Source: CAVQJU01 sp963754955
GTDB taxonomy: Bacteria; Acidobacteriota; Vicinamibacteria; Vicinamibacterales; CAVVIG01
Length of the DNA stretch: 64,000 nucleotides
Assembly: GCA_963754955.1 (NCBI GenBank)
Contig: CAVWHY010000011.1
Span: 1-64,000 of the forward strand
Reading direction: 5' to 3'
This document shows, one piece after another, positions 10,401 to 20,297 of the stretch. The stretch's first letter is position 1. The number at the start of each line of letters is the position of its first letter. Both the position numbers and the translations under genes were made by a program. The notes beneath the pieces were generated by a model. The model was not told where the DNA came from. It saw only the letters and a list, made by a program, of their open reading frames with translations, and did no database searches.

Positions 10401-12912
10401 CGACGAACGGTTCGTGGTCAACCTGTCTCAGCCCACCGGCGGTGCGATCATCCTGGATTCGCAGGCGGTCGGCACCATCTTCAATGATGATGCAGGCCTC
10501 CCGCCGCCCACGGTCGTCACCAACCCGGCCACGAACGTCGCGCCTTTGTCCGCACGCCTGAATGGAGGAGTCATCCCGAACGGGCTCCCCACCGTGGCGT
10601 GGTTCGAGTACGGCCTGACAGCCAGCTTTGGCAGCTCGACGCCACAGCAGTCGCTGGGGTCGGGAACCTCGATGGTGCCATTCTTCGCTGATCTCGGCCA
10701 GTTGTCGTGCGGCGCCACCTACTACTTCCGCGCGAAAGCCAGCAACGTTGGCGGCACCACCAATGGCGCCACCGAGACCGTGACGCCGGGCCCGTGCCTG
10801 CCACCGACTGTCACGACGGGGATGCCGACGGCGTTCACAGCGTCCGGAGCGACGTTGAACGGCACGGCCAACCCGAACGGCTTCGCCACGACCGCGTGGT
10901 TCGAGTACGGTCCGACCACCAGCTACGGCAGCAGCACGCCGAATTGGACCATCGCGGCCGGCACCCAGGTGACGGCGATTGGCGCCGGCGCGGTCACCGG
11001 TCTCACGTGCGGCACGATCTACCATTTCCGCGCCGTCGCGGTGAACGCGATTGGTCGGACCAATGGGATCGATCGGATCTTCTCGCCGCCTTGCCCGGGC
11101 ACCATCGATCCGAGCCTGTATGTGGTCGCGAATGATACGAGCGCGGTGCGAGTGCAGAATGCCGCGACACTGGCCAGCGTCGCGACGATCCCGATGCCCA
11201 CCTCGAGTGTCAATTTCGATGTGGTGGTCACGCCCGACCAGTCGCTCGCGTTTGCGTCCAGGACCGATGGGATCTGGGTGGTGGACCTGCGGCAGAGCCC
11301 GCCTGCGCTTGCCGTCGGCGTCAATCCGATCCCGACACCGACCGGGATGCCGTTCGTCGAAGACCTGGCGCTCACGAGCGACGGCCGGTTCCTCGTGGCC
11401 AGCGACGGGTCAGCGGCCGCGCCCATCGCGGTGATCAACACGGCCACGCGAGCCGTTGTCGGCACGTTCAGCGTCACTCCCGACCACAATTCCGTCGAGG
11501 TGTGCGATGACGGCTCGGTGCTGACCACATCGATCAACGCCAACGTTGTCAAGCGTCTGACCATCAGCCAGACCGGCACGCTGACCGACACGGGGCAGGC
11601 TCTGACGCTGCCGCCGGGGGTGAACAACGCGGTTTGCGCGCCAGGCGGCAAGACGGGTGTCGTCGTCCTGATCAGCGGACAGATGCTCTCATTCCTGTTG
11701 AACGGCATGACCGCGGTCTCGACGCAGGTGGTGCCAGGCGGCTCAGGTGTGACTGCTGCGTTCAGTCCGACCGGTACGAGCCTCTTCGTACGCAGTCTCA
11801 GCACTCTGACCGCGTACGCCTTCGATCCGGCAACCGGAGTGATCCGCACGGCCGCCTGGTCGACAGACCTCAACTTGGGGAACGGGTTCTTCGGCGTCGA
11901 CCAGGTCGCGGTGGACCCAACCGGCCGCCGGGTTTACGCGACGACTCCGGGATTCATCGTCTCGCTGGATACAGCTACCGGCGCGTTGAACGGCGGTGGC
12001 GTCGCAGCGTCCCCGTCGGGCATTGCACTGCGTCGCGCCAGCCGCAGGCGCGCGGGCTGATTTCGATGGCGACAGGAAGACCGACCTCGCCATCTATCGG
12101 CCGTCCACTGGCACCTGGTGGGTGCTGCGGTCGAGCAGTGACTACACAACGTACTTCTCGACGCAGTGGGGTATCGACGGGGATATTCCCGTGGCTGGCG
12201 ATTACGACGGCGACGGCAAGGCCGACCTCGCGATCTATCGGCGGTCTACTGGCACCTGGTGGGTCCTGCGGTCGAGCAGCGACTACACGACGTACTTCTC
12301 GACGCAGTGGGGTATCGACGGGGATATTCCCGTGGCCGGCGACTACGACGGCGACGGGAAGACCGACCTCGCCATCTATCGGCCGTCTACTGGCACCTGG
12401 TGGGTGCTGCGGTCGAGCAGTGACTACACGACGTACTTCTCGACGCAGTGGGGTATCGACGGGGATATTCCCGTGGCTGGCGACTACGACGGCGACAGGC
12501 AAGAGCCGACCTCGCCATCTATCGGCCGTCCACCGGCACCTGGTGGGTGCTGCGGTCGAGCAGTGACTACACAACGTACTTCTCGACGCAGTGGGGTATC
12601 GACGGGGATATTCCCGTGGCCGGCGACTACGACGGCGACGGGAAGACCGACCTCGCCATCTATCGGCCGTCTACTGGCACCTGGTGGGTGCTGCGGTCGA
12701 GCAGTGACTACACGACGTACTTCACGACGCAGTGGGGTATCGACGGGGATATTCCCGTGGCTGGCGACTACGACGGCGACGGCAAGACCGACCTCGCCAT
12801 CTACCGGCCGTCCACCGGCACCTGGTGGGTCCTGCAGTCGAGCAGCGACTACACGACGTACTTCACGACACAGTGGGGTATCGACGGGGATATCCCGATC
12901 GTCGGCAACTGA
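7474..12912 (+). CDS. M36-type (fungalysin) metallopeptidase with P-domain, Calx-beta, Fn3-like, YncE-like and VCBS/FG-GAP repeats
   Basis: A signal peptide (FPLFVTAVVVLAGGVFG) is followed by an FTP-like propeptide (8000s). The catalytic domain contains the zinc motif HELTHGTSNRLH (about 8989) and the third ligand in GMGEGWSDF. A Calx-beta domain starts at VVEGNSGTTGATFTVTL (about 9700) and is interrupted by a proprotein-convertase-type P-domain (VINIPSAGPST.. to GTISGYSLIF). It resumes at DYVASSGTLTFSPGG and closes at VDERFVVNLSQPTGG. Two Fn3-like NPNG modules and a YncE-like propeller (VVVTPDQSLAFAS, LTSDGRFLVASD) follow. The first frame ends at 12060. One missing base near 12030 joins it to six DGDGKTDLAIYRPSTGTWW repeats ending at 12912. 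Predicted secreted protease of about 1,800 residues, the likely product of the couplet with the upstream lipoprotein gene. Confidence 0.85.
12060..12912 (+). repeat. Six near-identical 141-bp tandem coding repeats (VCBS/FG-GAP-like)
   Basis: The landmark GGTATCGACGGGGATAT recurs at 12170, 12311, 12452, 12595, 12736 and 12877. The spacing is 141, 141, 143, 141 and 141. The 143-bp unit has two extra bases near 12500 that break the frame. Each unit encodes 47 residues built around DYDGDGKTDLAIYRPSTG, then WWVLRSSSDYTTYF and WGIDGDIPVA, a calcium-binding DxDGDGxxD pattern. Near identity at DNA level implies recent expansion or gene conversion, and makes copy number prone to assembly error. Confidence 0.9.
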
Positions 12913-13028
12913 CGCCGGTCACTGGCGGTTGCACGCGACACGTCGAGTAAGAGAGCTCTACGTACTGAGCCGACATCACCAGTGCCGTGGCCTACGGTAA
13001 GGGCCCGTAAAAGAATCAAGGTGTGCGC

Positions 13029-13260
13029 TATGGGCGCCCAGCCATCGTGGAAGCCGAACGGCACGCGAACCGGCAGACGGATCGTCGCCACCTGCTCTCC
13101 GGCGAAATCCTGAGAATCAAGGATGACGACGTCGCTGAGATCGCGTTGCGGGTCGTACACGTAGGACAGGACCCAGCCTTCGTCTTCGGCTGTGGCTCCA
13201 GGTTTCCGCACGAAGACCGGCTCCGCCGTCATTCGGCTGGGACCACGAGATGCTTCGAGT
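13029..13260 (-). pseudogene. Carotenoid oxygenase (RPE65/lignostilbene dioxygenase type) C-terminal remnant
   Basis: The translation contains EPVFVRKPGATAEDEGWVLS, YVYDPQRDLSDVVILDSQDF and RLPVRVPFGFHDGW, the conserved C-terminal tail of bacterial carotenoid cleavage oxygenases, including the final iron-ligand region PFGFH. Nothing upstream (13261 onward) continues the family, and the reading frame runs on past the usual C-terminus. Both ends are therefore lost. About 75 codons remain. Confidence 0.75.
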
Positions 13261-14239
13261 GTTCATGGGGGAACGGACAGCCGGTCGGCTCTTCCAAACC
13301 GCAGGGGACGCCCCTCGCCCACGGCAACCTCCGCAAGCGCGTGCTCCATCAGTTTCTGGAACAGCGATGGTATTTCGAGCAGGCTCGGGCTAGCTTGGCA
13401 CCCATTCGGAGGCGTTTGTGTTTCAGGGACACTCGCTCACTCGTGAATTATTCAGGCTAGTTCAGCGATCTCTGTCGATCCGGTCAATGAGCGCTTCGCA
13501 CTCAAACAACCGCACTTTGCACCGATTCTGACAGCGGCAACCGAGCTTGGTTGAAACGGTCGGTATAATCCGCTTCAATTCAGCACGATGGCGCTCTCTC
13601 CCGACACTCGCCTTGGCGCTTGCGAGATTCTGTCGCACATCGGCAGCGGCGGCCGAACAAGACCATCGCGTCTCCCCACAGTCTCCCCGTCGCCATTCCA
13701 AGTTATTTTCACGCCCGCTTCCTCCATTTCGGCCCGAGATAGTTCGGGGGCAACCCAACGCTGAAACCCCAACGATTTGGTGTTCTACTACCGGCCGCTT
13801 GAGGGAGAAAGCAGCATCGTGAAGTTGGGTTGTTCGCACTTGATCGGTGAACCCCGCCGACAACGAGGTTTGGCTGGCGCGCTGGACGGGATGGATCGTG
13901 GCTGCCTTTCGGCTAACAGCCCCGACTCGCCGCCTAACGCCGCGCGGCGGCGTCGAGTTCTAACCGTCGCGCAGGATGCCCAGGAAGCCCGCTGCAATCC
14001 CCGTAGGAGCCGTCTTGGGCCGGACGAGCCCGCAGAGGCAGCTCTGACCCTTGCCGGAAACGTTCGTCGGCTGGAAGGGCCGTCAGCGCGGTCGAGTGGA
14101 CGTAGCCACGATAGTCAACGGGGCGAGCACCGCAGCTCGATTGCGCTTCACACTACAGCCATCTGAGTGTTTGCCACGATTTGCCACGGAGGGAGAAACT
14201 CGGCACCAAGACTCGACACGATTCACCGTGACGGCGGAT
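13261..14239. other. Region without recognisable gene
   Basis: Several open frames exist on both strands but all give Arg/Ser/Ala-rich shadow-like translations. A TATAAT-like hexamer occurs at about 13562 without a properly spaced -35. No tRNA, palindrome or repeat stands out. This is the border between the 1-13 kb block and the accessory region. Confidence 0.4.
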
Positions 14240-14785
14240 GACTCATTAGAGAAATCGACAGTACAGGAGCGCGAGCGCGTGCTCCTCAAAGAGGGAAAGC
14301 CAAACCGGCAGTCCCTGATCACGAAGGAAGTGCCCACGCTGAAGGAGTTCGCGCCGCGATTTTTGGAGGGGTACGTCAAGGCGAGCCAGCATAAGCCGAG
14401 CGGAATCGCGTCCAAGGAAGCGATCCTGCGCCTGCATCTGCTGCCACGATTCGGAACCAGACGGCTCGCCTGTGCGTGGCTCGGTCCGAGTGGAAGGGCC
14501 ACGTCACGGTCCCGAAGGGTGGTCGGGTCCGGCACGTGCCGCTCACCTCACGGCTCGCAGAGGCGCTGCGCGGGGCCCGTCACTCACGACACGCCAGGGT
14601 CCTGGTTGATCACGACGGCCACTCGCTGACACAGAAGGTCGTGCCGGGGATCATGCGACGTGTAGCCCGGCGCGCCAAGGTGCAGAAGGGAGTGCACATC
14701 CTGCGTCACACTTTCTGCTCGCACTTGGCCATGCAAGGCGCACCCTCGCGCGCCATTCAGGAACTTGCGGGCCATATCCAGGCCG
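14240..14785 (+). pseudogene. Tyrosine recombinase (phage-type integrase) with internal deletion and lost C-terminus
   Basis: The N-terminal part contains VQERERVLLKEG and KEVPTLKEFAPRFLEGYVKA, and IASKEAILRLHLLPRFGTRR from a SAM-like core-binding domain. At about 14470 it jumps directly to the catalytic domain: EWKGHVTVPKGGRVRHVPL, VPGIMRRVARRAKVQKGVHI, LRHTFCSHLAMQGAPSRAI and QELAGH. Roughly 120 residues carrying the first catalytic Arg are missing. The protein diverges right after the last His, so the nucleophilic Tyr is absent. It is clearly paralogous to the integrase at 32.3-33.5 kb, which retains these segments. Non-functional. Confidence 0.8.
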
Positions 14786-14998
14786 CCATCGTATGCGGTG
14801 GCTCGCCGCTCTGGTCCACTCGCTCGGTCAGGGCAGTCTGGACGCGGACGCCGAGCGCGAGTTGGACTCTCTTCTCGCTCGCCGACGCCGGGGCGTTCGG
14901 CGAGGGCGGCGCGTCCTGCAGCGTGCTGTTCGCGCGCTCGCACGGTGCAATGCTCGATGGAGCCGTGCAACTGACATCCTCACGAACGGAGGCATCTG

Positions 14999-15300
14999 AT
15001 GGATTGGTGGGTTGGATTGACGCGGTATCTCGGCCCTCGGGGCGGTTAGCCATCCACACCGACGACGAAGAGGAGCCGATCGACGCGTTTGCGTGCGACG
15101 GCGAGGTCCGAGCCTTCTCGATCCGATGTCCTGGATGCGGAAGGCCGTACGACATTAAGGCGCGAAATACCCGTCCGCGCATCTTCGATCGTCGAACACA
15201 GCGGTTTCGGTGCAGTCGCTGCCGCTTCGCCGCCACCGTGCGCGTCACCGTAGACTGCGGCTTCGCGCCCGAGGAGCGCGAAGGGCTCAAGACGCCGTAG
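14999..15300 (+). CDS. Small zinc-ribbon protein, hypothetical
   Basis: An ATG at 14999 is preceded by a GGAGG site (MDWWVGLTRYLGPRG..), but this frame stops at about 15049. The coding frame that continues encodes RLAIHTDDEEEPIDAFACDG, FSIRCPGCGRPYDIKARN and RFRCSRCRFAATVRVTVDCG and ends at 15300. A one-base indel near 15045 is assumed. Two CxxC pairs (CPGC and CSRC) predict one bound zinc in about 95 residues. No neighbour suggests a role. It lies between the integrase remnant and the hsdR remnant. Confidence 0.5.
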
Positions 15301-15428
15301 GTGAGGCTCGGCGGCGACCGTGACGTTTCGCGGCGTAATCGAGAGTGCGCGTCGGTAACGTACGTGCCGAGCGAAGCGCAGCGGAGCGAGGCACAAGCCG
15401 CAGGCGAGCCGAGGACACGATTCCCTGA

Positions 15429-17170
15429 TCACTGGTCGTTCGGCTCGGTATTGTGCGCGTTTACACCTGCCGGGCGACATTCAACAGGCGGACTATCGTG
15501 GGCATGGGGCCGTTTACTGGATCGAGGTCCCTCGCTGTATGTCTCGAAGACGTGCTCGAACAGGACGGAACACTTGCTCTTGTACAGGTCCGGCGTGTAC
15601 GCACGCGGCAGACCCTCATCGAGTGCGTCCTCGATGGCGAGCTTCACCTGCGCCCGCGCCTGCGCCTTCTGTCGCCAGTTCAGCACGAGCGCCCCGCGAA
15701 CCCGCTGCAGCAGGTGGCGGGCCACCTTCTTGACCTCATCGCGTTCTGCCGGCGCCGAGATCGGGGCCGGGTCTGGTCAGGAGGTCGAACACCGTCAGCT
15801 CTTCCTCGGTCAGCTGCTCGCGAACGTGCCGCTGCTCCTCATCCGAGAGAGAGCGACTCAGGGCGAGCAGTTCCTTGAACAGGTCGTCGATGTTCCGACT
15901 GCCCGCGTTGTAGGACTCGATCAATTCCTCGAACTTGGTCAGGAAGTCGGCGCGGGTCGGGTTGGCGCGAACCAGCGCGTCGAGCTGCTTGCGAACCGCC
16001 GCCCGAAGCTGCTCCAGTTCGACGTTCTTCCGCGTCGTCGTGGCGAATCGCTTCGCGAGCGCCTCGAAGTCAATGGACGAGAGGTCGATGGCCTTGTGCC
16101 GCCCACCTTCGCCGGAGTCTTCCCTGACGACGAAGCCGTCAGCCGCAATCGAGCGGTCGAGCAGGGCGTTGATCGCCGCCATGACGGGCGTGATGTCCGC
16201 CGGTCCCTCGCCCGTGCGCTCACGAATCGCGTCGGCAATCACCCTGACGACTCCGACACGCGCCGAGAACTGCGACGACGGCTGGGTCTGGCTTGACGGC
16301 CTGATACAGCGTGTTGGCCCATCGCTCGTGGGCGAGGAACTCCTTGCGGAGCGGGTCCGGCGAGATCAAGCGATTCACCGCGTCGGCGATGTGGCCGAGG
16401 CGGTCGAGGCCCGCCGTCGCTTCGATGGAGGCGAGGTCAACGCCCTGAGCCGTGCAGAACCCGGTGACGGCCTCCACGGCCTTTCGCAGTTCCTCGACAA
16501 GCTGCCGTTTGTCCCGAACCGGGGTCGTGCCGCCTTGGCCCTTGGCGTAGATGGCGAGCGCCTTCTCCAGTGACGCGAACACGTTGGCGTAGTCCACGAT
16601 CAGGCCGCTGTGCTTGCCGGGGAACACCCGGTTCGCCCGCGCGATGGTCTGCATCAGCGTGTGGTTCCGCATCGGCTTGTCGAGATAGATCGTCGAGCAA
16701 CTCGGCACGTCGAAGCCCGTCAGCCACATCGCGCAGAGGAACACCAGCCGGAGCGGGTCGTTGGCGTCCTTGAATCGCTCGTCCAGCGATTCGGCGTTCA
16801 TCCGCTGCCGGTGTGGCACGATGTCGAGGCCCAGCGCCTTCATCTGCTCGACTTCGTTCTGGCCGGGCGACACGATGAGCGCCATGTCGGTCGTCGTCAG
16901 GACTTCGAGCCGCTGCTGGAATTCGCGCAGGCGGTCTGGGTCGGACTTGGTCCCGTACGTCGTGAGGCGCGAGATTTCGGCCTCAACCCGGACACGTTCC
17001 GCCTGCCAGTGCTTCCGCACCTTGTCGTGCATTCGCAGGGCGGTGGCCTTGTCGATGGACACGACCATCGCCTTGCCCTGAAACCCTCGCCCGAGGAAGT
17101 GCTGGACGATGTCCTTGGCGACCGTTTCCAGTCGGTCATCGCGGGTGATCAGGTGATACTGGCGTCCGAG
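15429..17170 (-). pseudogene. hsdR: Type I restriction endonuclease R subunit, C-terminal half (interrupted)
   Basis: Reading from the IS boundary downward: YHLITRDDRLETVAKDIV, GFQGKAMVVSIDKATALRMH, then the second helicase lobe (VFLCAMWLTGFDVPSCSTIY, LDKPMRNHTLMQTIARANR, HSGLIVDYANVFASLEKAL). The C-terminal domain follows (EELTVFDLLTRPGPDLGAG, VKLAIEDALDEGLPRAYTP). Small frameshifts occur near 16240 and 15730. This is the motor C-half of HsdR, which moves DNA in type I restriction. It is separated from the Walker A half at 19385-20183 by two IS630-type elements. No hsdM or hsdS lies in the window. Not functional as sequenced. Confidence 0.85.
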
Positions 17171-18274
17171 TGGACCGTACTAACGAGTTGTACAGCGGTC
17201 ATGCGACTCTCCGCGACGGGTCCGCGCAGGACCAGCGGATGGGCGTCGCGGTCTTGTTGTAGTGCTTGATGTAGCGCATCAGCTTGCGACGCAGGTCGGT
17301 GACGGAGGTGAAGATGCCTCGTGCCGTGACATCGCGCTCGATCTTGGAGAACCAGAGTTCGACTTGATTGAGCCAGGACAGTAGGTCGGCGTGTAATGGA
17401 GATGGACGGACGGATGCGCCACCAAGAAGGTCCGGACCTGCTGCGTTTTGTGGGCCGAGAGATTGTCCACGATGATGTGCATCTCGCGCCGTCGGGGCTG
17501 TGTCTCGACGACGGTCTGCAGGAACCCGACGAATTCCGCACTCGTGTGCCGAGCCACCGTGTGGCCCACCACCTCGCCCGTCCGCGTGTTGAGCGCCGCA
17601 TAGAGCGACAGCGTCCCGTGTCGGTAATACTCGAAGCCGTGCCGTTCGGCGCGTCCTGGCGACAACGGCAAGACCGGGTCGAGCCGATCGAGCGCTTGAA
17701 TCGCCGTTTTCTCGTCGATGCAGAACACCACGGCGTGCTGCGGCGGATCGAGATACAAGCCGATCACGTCGGCGGCTTTCGTCTCGAACTCGGGATCGGT
17801 CGAGCGCATATAGCGCTCGAGTCGATGGGGCTGCAGGCCGGCATGTCGCCAGGCGCGCGCGACCACCGTGTGCTGGACGCCGAGCGTGCGGCCGAGCGAC
17901 CGGGTGGACCAATGGGTGGCGCCATGAGGCGGTGGTCGTCGGGTCCACGTCATGATGCGCGCTTCCAGGGCGGGCGTCAGCACGGTCGGCTTCGAGCCGC
18001 GATGGCGGGCCGCCAGTCCCGCCAGACCGTCCTTCGCGAACCGGTGTTTCCACAACGCGATCGTCCGCGAGCTGCAGGATGTCATCCTGGCGATCGAGGC
18101 GTAGCTGCAGCCGTCGGCGAGCAGCAGAATGACCCGCGCTCGTCGCGCGGCATCCGCACGGCCGCGGCCCGATCGTACGCGGGCTTCGAGCTCGGTGCGC
18201 TGGTCGGCGGTCAGCACCAGCGATGTCGATGGCATGTGCCATCATATGATTTACAACTCGTTAGTACAAGCCAC
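17171..18274 (-). mobile_element. IS630-family element, copy A
   Basis: The element of about 1,104 bp has inverted ends starting GTGG and containing GTACTAACGAGTTGTA (left at 17171-17196; right, inverted, at about 18251-18274). The right end abuts TA at 18275-18276, which is shared with copy B. The left flank is GA (17169-17170), not TA, so one target copy has mutated or been misread. Inserted in hsdR. Confidence 0.8.
17215..18235 (-). pseudogene. IS630-type DDE transposase, frameshifted (copy A)
   Basis: The N-terminal helix-turn-helix (ARVILLLADGCSYASIARM) and the first two catalytic aspartates (FCIDEKTAIQAL; IIVDNLSAHKTQQV) are intact. Relative to copy B one base is missing near 17378, turning PTYSSWLNQVELWF into PTYCPGSIK. 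The frame carrying the catalytic Glu is therefore lost. It shares about 90% or more of its residues with copy B up to the frameshift. Whether the frameshift is biological or a sequencing indel cannot be decided here. Confidence 0.85.
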
Positions 18275-18276
18275 TA

Positions 18277-19382
18277 GTGGACCGTCCTATTGAGTTGTAC
18301 AGCGGTCATGCGATTCTCCGAGACGGGTCGGCATAGGCCCACCGAATGGGCGTCGCGGTCGTGTTGTAGTGCTTGATGTAGCGCATCAACTTGCGGCGGA
18401 GATCGGTGACCGATGTGAAGATGCCGCGTGCGGTGACATCGCGCTCGATCTTGGAGAACCAGAGCTCGACTTGGTTGAGCCACGACGAATACGTGGGCGT
18501 GTAATGCAGATGCACGTGTGGATGCGTCACCAAGAAGGTTCGGACCTGCTGCGTCTTGTGGGCCGAGAGATTGTCCACGATGATATGCATCTCGCGTCGG
18601 CGGGACTGCGTCTCGACGACGGTCTGCAGGAAGCCGACGAATTCCGCGCTCGTGTGTCGGGCCGCGGTGTGGCCCACGACTTCGCCCGTCCGCGTGTTGA
18701 GCGCCGCATACAGCGACAGCGTCCCATGCCGGTAGTACTCGAAGCCGTGACGTTCGGCGCGGCCGGGCGACAACGGCAAGACCGGGTCGAGCCGATCGAG
18801 CGCTTGAATCGCCGTCTTCTCGTCGATGCAGAACACCACGGCGTGCTGCGGCGGATCGAGGTACAAGCCGATCACATCGGCGGCTTTCGTCTCGAACTCG
18901 GGATCAGTCGACCGCATGTACCGCTCGAGTCGATGGGGCTGCAGGCCGGCGTGTCGCCAGGCCCGCGCGATAATCGTGTGTTGCACGCCCAGCTTGCGCC
19001 CGAGCGACCGTGTGGACCAGTGCGTGGCGCCCTGCGGCGGCGGCCGTCGCGTCCACGTCATGATGCGCGCTTCCAAGGCGGGCGTCAGCACGGTCGGCTT
19101 CGAGCCCCGATGGCGGGCCGCCAAGCCGGCCAAGCCGTCCTTCGCGACGCGTTGCTTCCACAAGGCGATCGTCCGCGAACTGCATCCGGTCATCGTCGCA
19201 ATCGAGGCGTAGCTGCAGCCGTCGGCGAGCAGCAGAATGACCCGCGCCCGTCGCGCGGCATCCGCGCGGCCGCGTCCCGATCGCACGCGCGCTTCGAGCT
19301 CGGTGCGTTGGTCGGCGGTCAGCACCAGCGATGTCGATGGCATGCGCCATCATACGATTTACAACTCGTTAGTACAAGCCAC
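18277..19382 (-). mobile_element. IS630-family element, copy B
   Basis: About 1,106 bp, bounded by GTGGACC at 18277 and by CAAGCCAC ending at 19382. It is flanked by TA on both sides (18275-18276 and 19383-19384), the expected IS630 target duplication. It lies directly adjacent to copy A in the same orientation, sharing the central TA. Nucleotide similarity to copy A is high across the whole length, so one copy probably inserted beside the other. Confidence 0.85.
18306..19343 (-). CDS. IS630-type DDE transposase, intact (copy B)
   Basis: A complete 345-residue transposase. Residues 1-120 hold the helix-turn-helix region (RARVILLLADGCSYASIATM; SSRTIALWKQRVAKDGL). Residues 150-320 hold the catalytic core, with Asp in VVFCIDEKTAIQALDRL, Asp in MHIIVDNLSAHKTQQV and Glu in SSWLNQVELWFSKIERD. 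It would cut and paste the element at TA dinucleotides. The coding frame is uninterrupted, unlike most genes around it. Confidence 0.93.
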   Translation of the reverse strand: MPSTSLVLTADQRTELEARVRSGRGRADAARRARVILLLADGCSYASIATMTGCSSRTIALWKQRVAKDGLAGLAARHRGSKPTVLTPALEARIMTWTRRPPPQGATHWSTRSLGRKLGVQHTIIARAWRHAGLQPHRLERYMRSTDPEFETKAADVIGLYLDPPQHAVVFCIDEKTAIQALDRLDPVLPLSPGRAERHGFEYYRHGTLSLYAALNTRTGEVVGHTAARHTSAEFVGFLQTVVETQSRRREMHIIVDNLSAHKTQQVRTFLVTHPHVHLHYTPTYSSWLNQVELWFSKIERDVTARGIFTSVTDLRRKLMRYIKHYNTTATPIRWAYADPSRRIA

Positions 19383-19384
19383 TA

Positions 19385-20183
19385 GTTCGCGTTCAAGGCG
19401 CTTCTCTTGATCCTCATCGAGGTCGGCCGCTTCGATGAGCGCGTAGACATCGTCATTGAGGTTCGGATTCTCCAGGCGAAGTTCGGGCGTCCGGTTGTCG
19501 TAAAACAAGCGAACCGTGGCGTGGTTTTCAACAGACTGCTGGAAGTCGTAGATGGACACGTAGTCGCCGAAGACCTCGCGGGTGCGCTCTTCGCCCGCGA
19601 TCAGCGGTCTGCCCGTGAAGGCGATGAACAGCGCCTTCGGCAGGGCAGCTCGCATATTCACGGCCAGGGTGTCGTACTGGCTGCGGTGCGCCTCGTCGTT
19701 GATGACGATCACATCGGGCCGGTCGCAGAGCATCTCCGGCGTCTGGAATTTGTGGATCAACGTGAAGACGTACCGGTGATTGCCCCGCAGGAGCTCGCGC
19801 AGCTCAGCGCCGCTCCCGGCGTGGCAGAATTGGCTCTCCTCCTGGCTTACCGCTCCGGTCGCCTTGAACGTCTTGGCGATCTGATCGTCCAGCTCCACAC
19901 GGTCGGTAACGATCACGAACGTCCAATTGCCTTCGATGTGTCGCAGGTTCTTCTGCGCGAAGAAGACCATCGACAGGCTCTTGCCCGCGCCCTGGGTGTG
20001 CCAGAACACGCCGCCTCGCCCATGACCGGCAGCACGCGCCTCCAGAATGGCAGGAATGGCCTTGTTGACGCCGAGCACCTGATGGTTCTGGGCGAGGATC
20101 TTGATCAGGCCCGACCGCTCCTCGGAGAACGGCGTGAAGTTCTCGATGAGACGGCGGCTCGAAGTGGGGGATTCGCGGCCCAC
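19385..20183 (-). pseudogene. hsdR: Type I restriction endonuclease R subunit, helicase-1 fragment
   Basis: It starts with RLIENFTPFSEERSGLIKIL (about 20150) and carries the Walker A motif in GGVFWHTQGAGKSLSMVFFA, the DEAH box in DVIVINDEAHRSQYDT and motif III-like LFIAFTGRPL. It then reads DEDQEKRLEREL into the IS boundary at 19384. The N-terminal PD-(D/E)xK nuclease domain, normally about 250 residues, is missing. Homology is lost at about 20185. The gene is therefore 5'-truncated as well as IS-split. Confidence 0.88.
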
Positions 20184-20297
20184 GTTGACCGCGAATGCTG
20201 CCGTACGTAAGCTAGCGGCAGTTCACCAACGAGCTGTCGCCACGAGGTCACGGCGACAACTTGCCACGGGATGACGCTCACGCGGGAGGGTTAGCTT

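Noticed and set aside
12060..12912. CRISPR array
   Set aside because: The repeats are contiguous 141-bp coding units without spacers.
13905..13950. GGCTAACAGCC...CGCCTAACGCC resembling an integron attC core
   Set aside because: The spacing and the required complementary GTTRRRY/RYYYAAC pair are not present, and there is no intI.
13462..14166. Overlapping open frames between the carotenoid oxygenase tail and the integrase remnant
   Set aside because: None shows family motifs, a ribosome-binding site or codon pattern of a real gene.
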